From positions 13,668,138-13,732,137 of the forward strand of contig NC_058144.1 of the NCBI RefSeq assembly GCF_011075055.1: a DNA stretch of 64,000 nt. The letters run 5' to 3'. Shown one piece after another: positions 56,010 through 64,000 of this stretch. Below the pieces are notes generated by a model. That model had not been told where the DNA came from and searched no databases. It saw nothing but the letters and a program-made list of their open reading frames with translations. The position numbers and the translations under genes were made by a program. Positions within the stretch are counted from its first letter, which is position 1; every line of letters begins with the position of its first letter. The stretch comes from Mangifera indica. Lineage: Eukaryota > Streptophyta > Magnoliopsida > Sapindales > Anacardiaceae.

Positions 56010-56087
56010 CATTTTTTGTTTGAGAATAGTGATTTTGGGTATTTTTGCTTAATTGGAGGGCGTTTTGGCCATTTTATAAAATTTCCC
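56010..56087 (-). repeat. Right terminal inverted repeat of MULE
   Basis: Read inwards it begins GGGAAATTTTATAAAATGG and contains AAGCAAAAATACCCA, matching the left end. Confidence 0.8.
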
Positions 56088-56096
56088 TTATCATAA
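56088..56096. repeat. Target-site duplication of the Mutator-like element, right
   Basis: TTATCATAA, identical to 42447-42455. Confidence 0.92.
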
Positions 56097-59000
56097 TGTA
56101 TTTTTCTAAGGGAAAGTCTAACAGCATAACAATATCAGTTAGCAAGCAACAAGGAGTGAAATTAAATTAAAATCAAATTTTTTTCTTATTTCTTTACCTA
56201 GCAAAGTAGAAATGCATTTGAGTGATAAACAACATGATATTGAGTTAGGAAGCGGCATGCCTCATGGGTGGACCCGATTGGTTAGCTAGATGGTCCATTG
56301 GAGCAAATTGGGCACCTGAGAAATGGTGTGCAAAAGTTGTATGCCCCAGCACAAAAAAACCCATTATTTGAATTGATCATCATCTTCTAGTTCAAAATCA
56401 TTATTACTTATTTGTAATTGTCTTCGCCTCCCCCATCAAGCAACGGCTAATTCGTTGAGCTTGTAGTGGATTGTGTTTGGCCCTACTTTCTAGATTAAAT
56501 TAAGATAGACATTTTCTTGATTAGGGCTTAAGCTAAATTGAAATTTTAATTACTTTTTCTTCTATAATTCATTATAGTAGGCATAAGCGATTAGCCATAT
56601 GAATGAATGATTAGTATAGATACAAAAAATTGTAGTAACGTGACGACATATTAATTAGGAGATATTACATGATAAATGTGGTAAAAATAGGCACAAAATG
56701 AATTTGTGTAGGAGGAAGCACAATTCAATGGAACAGCAACCCAATAAAATTTTTGAAGTGGTTCAATTTATATTATTATTCTTTTAGAATGTGTTCTTGA
56801 GAACCATTACAAAGAATTCTTTTTGTGTTCTTTCTTTCAATAGTTAAGTTAGTCTGAAATATTATAAGAAGAATCCAAAGGAGGATTCAAAGATATTCCA
56901 GGAGAGTGGAAAAATTGAATCCCTTGCCCTCATCCACCTCTTGGTTTTTATGCTCAAGTCAAAAGGGCATTGCCATGATCTAGGGACACATGGAACATGA
57001 ATGCTTTGGCAAATCTATAGGTCTATCCAATATGGGTGATATTTTTACGATCAAAATCAGTACACATTGGAGGTTATTAGGTATGGCATCAGCGATTTGA
57101 ATTTAATCGATGTATGTCACCTAATCGGTTAATGTGTCAATCCTTTGCATTAAATGTGACATAGTCCACCTAGTCCGAATAGTGATGATTATGTCTATTT
57201 GCATAATTTGACAACTTAAACACCTTATTAGTGGTAGGTATGTGGTTATAATTAAATGACTTAAATCTTTTCTTACTTGGAGGAGATTTTCAATTCTCTT
57301 TACTTTAGTAAGAATCCATACATTCGTGTAGTGTAGAAACATACATCTAAGTGGCATGCATTATCTACAAGCTTCTAGTATCATTTCCGGTCATTAGGAT
57401 GCTAGACACCTATCAAATATTTGCCACATCGTAGTTAGGCAATTTTTTGAGTTTCAATATAACTATAAAAACTTTTCATTTCTCTTGTGAGGATAGGTGA
57501 CACCTGTATGACTAGGGCTCATACAAGTCTTGCATTTAATGAAGCACACACCTTCTGGATTGTATGGTCATCATATCATTTAGGAATGTATTATATGATG
57601 GTTCAAGACTTCATGTCAAATCATTGACACGTGGCCATGATTTGACTTGGACAATAAAGATTTCTTGTCACTCGAAGGCCTTTGCTTAAAAATTGTCTTC
57701 GGAAACTAGTTTACCACTTTGATATTTCATTCACAAAAGCCTTAGTAAATTTCTCATTTCTTTAACTTTTGAATCTTCCTGCACTTTGATTTTCACATTT
57801 TGTTGTTGAAACTTCTTTTGAAAGTTCAGAATGAGGCCGTCAAGAATACACCCACCACTTCTCGAGCTAAAGAGGTGAGTTAGGCATTATGGGTTGTTCA
57901 TGCCTATCAACATGATAAGGCTGTTGCATCAACTTCTTAAGCTCGTACTCTAACACTAAAGCAGGTTAGAGATACTAATGCCCCTTTCATGCTGCCAAAG
58001 AGGGTTGGAGACCTTACAATTCTTTTTTAACACTAGTACAAGTTGGAGTTTAAAAAAAAAAAACTTTTTTTAATTATGGGAAAGGGGAAAAAGATGCTTA
58101 TGGAGCCACAGAAGTCATCAAGGCACCAAAGATTTCCATCCATCGTCATGGGAAAATTTATGGTAGATGTTTAAAGAGTGGTTAGGTCCAACTCTTTACC
58201 ATGAGTTCAAATGAAAATAGTGGACTAAATGGTGCCAATCGAAAGGGGAAACAAGCCATAAATGGATTGTCAGTTCACATTATTCATCTCTCTTTATTTT
58301 TATGGTCAAGTAGAGAGTGCATCATTATGATTCATGGATATGTGAATCTAGGATGATTTCTAAATTTGTTTGTTTATTCAATCTAGGTGTACGTGTAAAG
58401 CTAGAATCAGTTCATATTGGAAGTTGTTGGGTGCAATATCATTAGTTTACATTTAATGCAATTGGTGTGCATCATTCTCCTTATGCACGAGTAAACCAAT
58501 CACAAGCATCATTGGATGTGACATTGTGTATGGGCATGTGCGATTGATTGCACAAGCATACATTCCTAATCTATGGACGACTAACAACATTTCTTCACAA
58601 CTATGTTTAAAACCTAGAGGTGATTTCATCATTTTACTATGTGAATAATCGTACATCCTTTTTTTGTATGGTTGTCCACCATGACCTACTCTATGTGTCA
58701 TGAACGGACATATGTGTCCTCCATATGAGCATCCATCGGCCACCAAAGAACTTAAGGCATCAAGCATAGAGTTATACACAATCATACCTGACGTTTTCAT
58801 AAGGTTATAGACATGACATAATCGTGTTTATTCTTGGGAAGATTATGCATGCAAGTCTGAAACCCCTTTTTTTAGTCTATTTCATATTTGATTTTAGCAC
58901 TTAATTGTTTCTAACCTTGTTTCACACATTTTTACAAGTTTCTAATGCCTTAAGAACATAAAGTAAGGTTTCATACATCACAAATAAAAAAATATACATG

Positions 59001-61106
59001 CATCTCAATGACTGGGTTCATAGTATACCATTATCAAATTGTACATTACATCCTTATGCTAAAATCTTATTATAAAAACATAGGCACATATCATATAATA
59101 ACCCATGATCAAATTGAACAAATCTAGAAATTAGAATTTAGAATTGCACATCATGAACATCAACATATTATTTGCTTCTTATATCAATATATGTGTATGA
59201 TTCACATAAATAAGTATATGTATGTTCCTTAATCTATCAAACTATTAGGATAGTGTCTTAAAGTCAATCAATTAGTACATTTGTATTATGTAATTTACTT
59301 ATTTATTAATAAAGGTATTTTATTATTCATTCATAATGATGTTCATATATTATGATCATACAAATAATATGCCTTTAGAATAGTTGAATCGTGAAGACAG
59401 AATCATACTACTGATTACGAGAACCCTATAAACACATTAAATGTACATTTTGAAAACGTTTATAATCCCAATATTACTTTGACCAAAGACACAAGTAATA
59501 ATGATGAAATTATCATAGTATTAAGCAACTCTTCTGAAAAGTGGCGACAATTTTCACGTATTGAAACTATTAGCTAACAACTTAGTGCAACATATAGGTA
59601 TATATTGTAAACGTGTTCATTGGATAGACATAACAAGAGGATTTCCATATGGATGGTTGTTCCAATGTTTATAGAATAAATCGTCTAACCCACGAGTACA
59701 AGTGATCTTTAGATTTGAGATCACCGGACTGTCTTGTATAATGAACAGTATGATTTGACAACACTTAACATGTCACTATAATTGGAGTAACCATAAAAAT
59801 GATGATTAGTTATATTGATATTTGTATGTAAGCTATAATAAATCAATAAAAGATTTATTACTCTCAAGTATGAGAGGTGATATCTCGCATAAGAATACTG
59901 AAAGACATTGATGACTACTTGAATCTGTGGCTACATGGGACTGAGTTGAATTTTGATCCAAGTCATTTGATCATTGATGTGTTTTAGTTCATATCAAGAA
60001 GTTATTGAGATGACAAACATTCATGTCTCAGCCTCAGAGATATCGATTGATGAAGGGATCGTATTGTGCATAACCATGTAGTTGACAAAGTCTAGAGTTG
60101 TTTGCTGACACTTTGTTAGTTGAGTGACCATAATGCTATGCTAGAGGACAATATTGGTTTGTAATCAAATTTGAGCCAAATCCAGACATTGTCAATACCA
60201 ATAATCTCTCTTAGCCTCAACGTAGATTGTCATTCTCTCAAGCAATAAATTGTGCCCAACACTTCTTCTCTTTCTCAACATAAGCCTCCTCAAATTATCT
60301 TAATGCCAATTGCCTAAGTTAACTAGATAAGCTTTGTGTATCAAAGCACCATGTATTTAATTACCCTCAATAATGATAAACACTTCAAATACCAACTCAT
60401 CTAAGCCAATATCTGCATGATACAACACCATTAAAAAGTTTGACATAACTTGTTTTAATGTTCTCTCCTTTGTCAAAACTTTATGTGAATACTCTAATTT
60501 TTTTTCATACGAAATGCATAGGGTCATGTCTTCTCCCAAGTGGCATCTAATTTAGGTTTACCCTTCCATAAGACCAAAAACTCAATCTTTTATTTGTTCT
60601 TACACTATCCCAAAACTCTGTGATCAAGGAATTTCTCATCATCATCTTCAAACTATTTACATATAACAGGCATTGCATGTTTTATTGTTGTGACACCCAC
60701 AAGTAAGAATAACGGTAAAATAATTATTTTAGTTGATTAATTTAGGCCCATGTTGACTATGGACTAGAATAAGTTGAAATTAAATAATAGCCTATCAACG
60801 CCCATTCGTAAGTCTATGAACATTCATGCATAATCATTCACGTCAACAAAGCTAGATAAGCCACTTATGCAAATTTTAAACTAGATGAATGGTTATTCAC
60901 TCATAAAGCAAACACTTGCTCATGTGGTTTCAATTGTATTTAAAAGAACACATTTTCATGATTTTAGGGATAGTTATCACAACACACGAAAATGCTTTAT
61001 CTAAAATATTTTACGCATTAAGAATAAGGTTTGTAACTCTCCAAAATCTAGTGATAACTTGCAAATTTAAACAACCTCAAAAGGAGAAAAAGTTGGAGAG
61101 AGAAGG
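56097..61106. other. Gene-poor repeat-derived DNA
   Basis: No intact gene is visible. Two diverged, similar segments (about 56930-57180 and 58290-58520) share GTACACATTGGAGGTTATT-like sequence, so an old repeat occurs twice in direct orientation. A copia-LTR-like stretch may lie at about 59690-60170. The end (61080-61106) is very purine-rich. Confidence 0.4.
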
Positions 61107-63549
61107 TGTAACATTCCTTCCCAGATACATACTCTGACCTAAAATATGGACTCAAAAAAATGTGTTAACTTATAATTTTTTCCCAAACAAACAACGGAAT
61201 AACTTTCATGATTCTTCCCTTAAATACATATATCATGCAAAAAGGTGTATTATAATAAATACTGAAAATACCTTATTATTATAACTAATAAAATCCATAT
61301 CAACCATAATATTAAGTGTCTGAAGTTCATAAACACAAAACCAAAGTGCATGAACATAAATGTCAACTCAAATAAACATAAATAACAATCCATAATTCAA
61401 TTGACTAAATTGCTCCTTACTTCATGCAACATTTCAAACTGATTCGTTGGCTCTTTCACCACCTCGCTAGTCCACAAACATGATGAGTCCACAAACATGA
61501 TGAGTGCAAAACCACAAAAGAAACATGATGAGTGAAAAGAGTCAATAACACCTTACACACAACATAACTAATAACCAAAAATGTTCTGTCAAACATCTTA
61601 ATGTAATATTCTCGAATGTTTCCCTAGTATCTTGAGTGCCCATCTAAGTTTCTCAACACCTAATGTCCAATCTCCATTCACAATATCATTCAAATGATTA
61701 ATGTTAAACAATGTACATCAATATCCTATATGCCTAGTGAAAACATAAGATATCTTAAGTATTTAACATAAAGTGCACCCAATACACTTGTCAACCAGGT
61801 TTCAAGCTAAGGATACCTTATCACAAGAGGATAATAAGCCTAGATGTTAGTATGTGCATGAGCTTCCCAATGTTGTACAAGCATCTCAAATGTTAAAATG
61901 TTCAACGTCAATGCATGCATGAGCATACCAAATGTTTGGACATTTTATACCAGTGCATAATAGTTATATGGGTATCATGGTCACACAAACTAACTTTCAT
62001 GTTTTCCCTTTCCTTCATTACCCCTTAGTGTCTTCTTGTTTTTGGCCTTTTTGTAGTCATTCTTATCATCTTTGACCTTACCTTTATTTTTCCCAACTAA
62101 AGCATCATGTCCAATAATGAAATCCAGTTGCTTGTCTGCCACTGCAATTATGTTTTACAAATCCTGCACATTTTTTCAATGCAGCTCCAATTATGCTTAT
62201 CCTTATAATCTTGACATGAAGTTTAAATGACACATGATTGTGTGCCTTAGATACATGCTCATGTGTGTAGGACATATTTTCAATTTATAAATAACACGTT
62301 GCTGCGTTTTAGGGATTATGATTCAAAATACCTAAATGCATAAATCCCCCAAAAGAGAAAGAGAGATTGGAGTTTGACCCACCGAATTTCTGTTAGTAAC
62401 TTTTGGTTGTGTTTTTCAATGACATAGTGAAAGAAAAAGAATCTTCTAATCAACTTCATTGCCAAAGAAAGTACCAAGATGTAAGTAGGATTTTGTTGTT
62501 TCGTTTGCATCTATTATGACTTGATAAAGCCTTTATACGTTCTCATGATTATGTTTATCACTATATTGAAGCGTTACGATCATATTTAGGCTATTGATAT
62601 TGATGACCGAAAAGGTTTGCCATAAGTTGTAATGAAATTGAGTTATAATTCCATTGATACGATCTGTTAAGATTGATGTATAATAGGCCTATTATAACAT
62701 TGGTTTTTGTGAAAATGAGACAGATATAAAGTAATGGATATTGTAGTAAGAGATTGTGTGTTTACAACACTGTTATAAGTTTATTTCATTATGAATATTG
62801 TTCATCTATGTTATGAATGATTGTATGTGGTTTAGGGATGAACTTATATGTTTGGAACCTGTGTTGGATTGTGATAATTCTTAAGGTAAGGAGGGGTTCC
62901 ATTGAAACCAAATTAGGGTGTGAAAGTAGACATTTTCTACATTTTGAATTCGTCACACAATTGTATGGTATGGAACACACTTCCATATGCATGAAGCCCA
63001 TAATTCACCTTATGCTTCTTGGTGATCAAATGATTGTAGGACGTCGTTGATCGATTCGCAGTTAACCAAGACATATGGGTTTCTTATGTATGGCTTTAGC
63101 ACGACCGTGTGTGGGGTGAAATGACCAAAACAACCTTATAAAGTAATGCAGTTAAGACAAGTTTAAAGAGGAAAGTAAAATAAATATCTGAAGAGGCACA
63201 TGTCTGTGTTAGTTAAGATACACACCCATGTATCAATCAATAATAGCACATGAGAAGCCACAAAGAGGTGGTCATGTGTGAGTAAAATAAAGAGACACAC
63301 CTCATTTGTCGAGATATACACATCTATGTATATAGAGCAATAGTAAAAAAAGAGCAAAAGAACTAGACAAAAGATTTAAAGGTCGTCTCGAGTAACAATA
63401 CATAGATTCTAAATACGCAGTAGTACCTAACATGCCTAAAAGTTAAGTCATAGTGTGACATGAGATATACTTATTGGTGAAAGCAAGAGAGAGCTAAGCT
63501 AAGTAAAGGCTCGAGATGCATGCATGTTAGATATTATAAGGTCGTTACA
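61107..63549 (+). repeat. Probable 3' or solo LTR of a Ty3/gypsy element
   Basis: It starts TGTAACATTCCTTCCCAG directly after a purine tract (GAGAAAAAGTTGGAGAGAG) and ends GGTCGTTACA, giving TGTAAC...GTTACA ends, about 2.44 kb. Internal TAGCACGACCGTGTGTGGGG resembles the end region of long plant gypsy LTRs. No second copy is in the window, so this is tentative. Confidence 0.42.
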
Positions 63550-64000
63550 AGAGGGCACCATGAGTATATATTTCTTGCACCGCCAATAATAGGGCACTTT
63601 TGCAGTAAGACATCAAACTTGTAATAGGGTACTTGCTTATAATATAGCCTAACTAAGATACAGTTTGGTATAGTGAAACAGAGAGATAGCTCACATGGCC
63701 AAAGTGTCAAATCTTTGTATTTAATCTAAACTAATCGACCTAGTACACAATTATAGTTACAATTTCCAGATTCAAATGCTTCCACCAAGTTTAGTATGGT
63801 CACACTAGATAGGAATATAGGGTAATGGTTCTTTAGTGACTGAGTAGGATATAGTTTGACCCAAAAGTGATTATATACAACCAAGACAATCTCTAGAGTA
63901 CAGTATGTGCATAGAGACAATATACAGGAATTGTCATCATCCACTATAGATGACAAAGTTAGCATGAGTCAAGTTTAAGGCCATTATAAAGATTTCATTA
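63550..64000. other. Right edge, nothing recognised
   Basis: AT-rich sequence without an open frame or repeat that I can identify. Confidence 0.4.

Larger units (their letters stand above)
42456..56087. mobile_element. 13.6-kb Mutator-like element with mudrA and DUF1985-Ulp1 genes
   Basis: The ends are imperfect inverted repeats of about 60 bases (left GGGAAATTATTAAAAATAG; right, read inwards, GGGAAATTTTATAAAATGG; both then have AAGCAAAAAT(G/A)CCCA). They are flanked by an exact 9-bp duplication. Two convergent genes lie inside: DUF1985-Ulp1 on plus and mudrA on minus. MULEs with an Ulp1-like peptidase gene are known in plants (Kaonashi-type, and related elements in cucurbits). Beyond the terminal 60 bases the two arms differ except for the 119-bp repeats. 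Both genes are decayed, so the copy is not autonomous. Confidence 0.93.

Noticed and set aside
56930..58520. Two diverged similar segments as a tandem gene pair
   Set aside because: No continuous frame in either copy; they look like an old repeat present twice.
1..64000. tRNA, rRNA or snRNA genes
   Set aside because: The tRNA-like stretches seen are only retrotransposon primer sites of 13-14 bases; no cloverleaf or rRNA sequence was recognised.

Overview
This window is eukaryotic and comes from a flowering plant, most likely a eudicot. Evidence: AT-rich intergenic DNA, GT-AG introns, plant-type LTR retrotransposons primed by initiator tRNA-Met, chromoviruses, hAT, CACTA and Mutator-like elements, and two intact genes of plant-specific families (a plastid-type DUF6737-like membrane protein and a DUF868 protein). 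I cannot name the species.

Layout. 1-6770: Ty1/copia element, minus strand, inserted in a decayed gene with a TFIIS N-terminal domain (6771-7241). 7731-14442: complete Ty3/gypsy element, minus strand, with 990-bp LTRs; its pol frame ends inside the 3' LTR. 14761-33273: a nest. An old plus-strand gypsy element is split by a CACTA-like element (from 15491 to about 26280), which itself holds a hAT element (16149-19214), exon fragments of an NDR-type AGC kinase gene and a chromovirus (20509-25382). The old element is split again by a MITE (about 26283-26570) and a minus-strand chromovirus (27003-30063, perfect 5-bp target duplication). 33280-34205: exons of a broken PDR/ABCG transporter. 35231-37452 and 39691-40590: the two intact host genes, both minus strand. 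42456-56087: a 13.6-kb Mutator-like element with a perfect 9-bp target duplication. 56097-64000: old repeat-derived DNA, including a probable 2.4-kb LTR.

The Mutator-like element is the most interesting object. It carries two convergent genes: a DUF1985 + Ulp1 (C48 peptidase) gene on plus and a mudrA transposase on minus. Both appear to have the same layout: TATA promoter near the element end, short leader exon, long first intron filled with the same 119-bp tandem repeat in the same orientation relative to transcription, then the first main coding exon starting CAG/GAT. The promoter modules themselves are amplified: a 551-bp duplication on the left, and six longer plus two short copies of a 388-bp TATA-bearing unit on the right. 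Both genes are decayed, mostly by changes consistent with C-to-T or G-to-A transitions, and the predicted Ulp1 catalytic Cys is Tyr.

Most coding sequence here belongs to mobile elements and is broken. The two host genes look functional. Everything is read by eye; no database search was possible.
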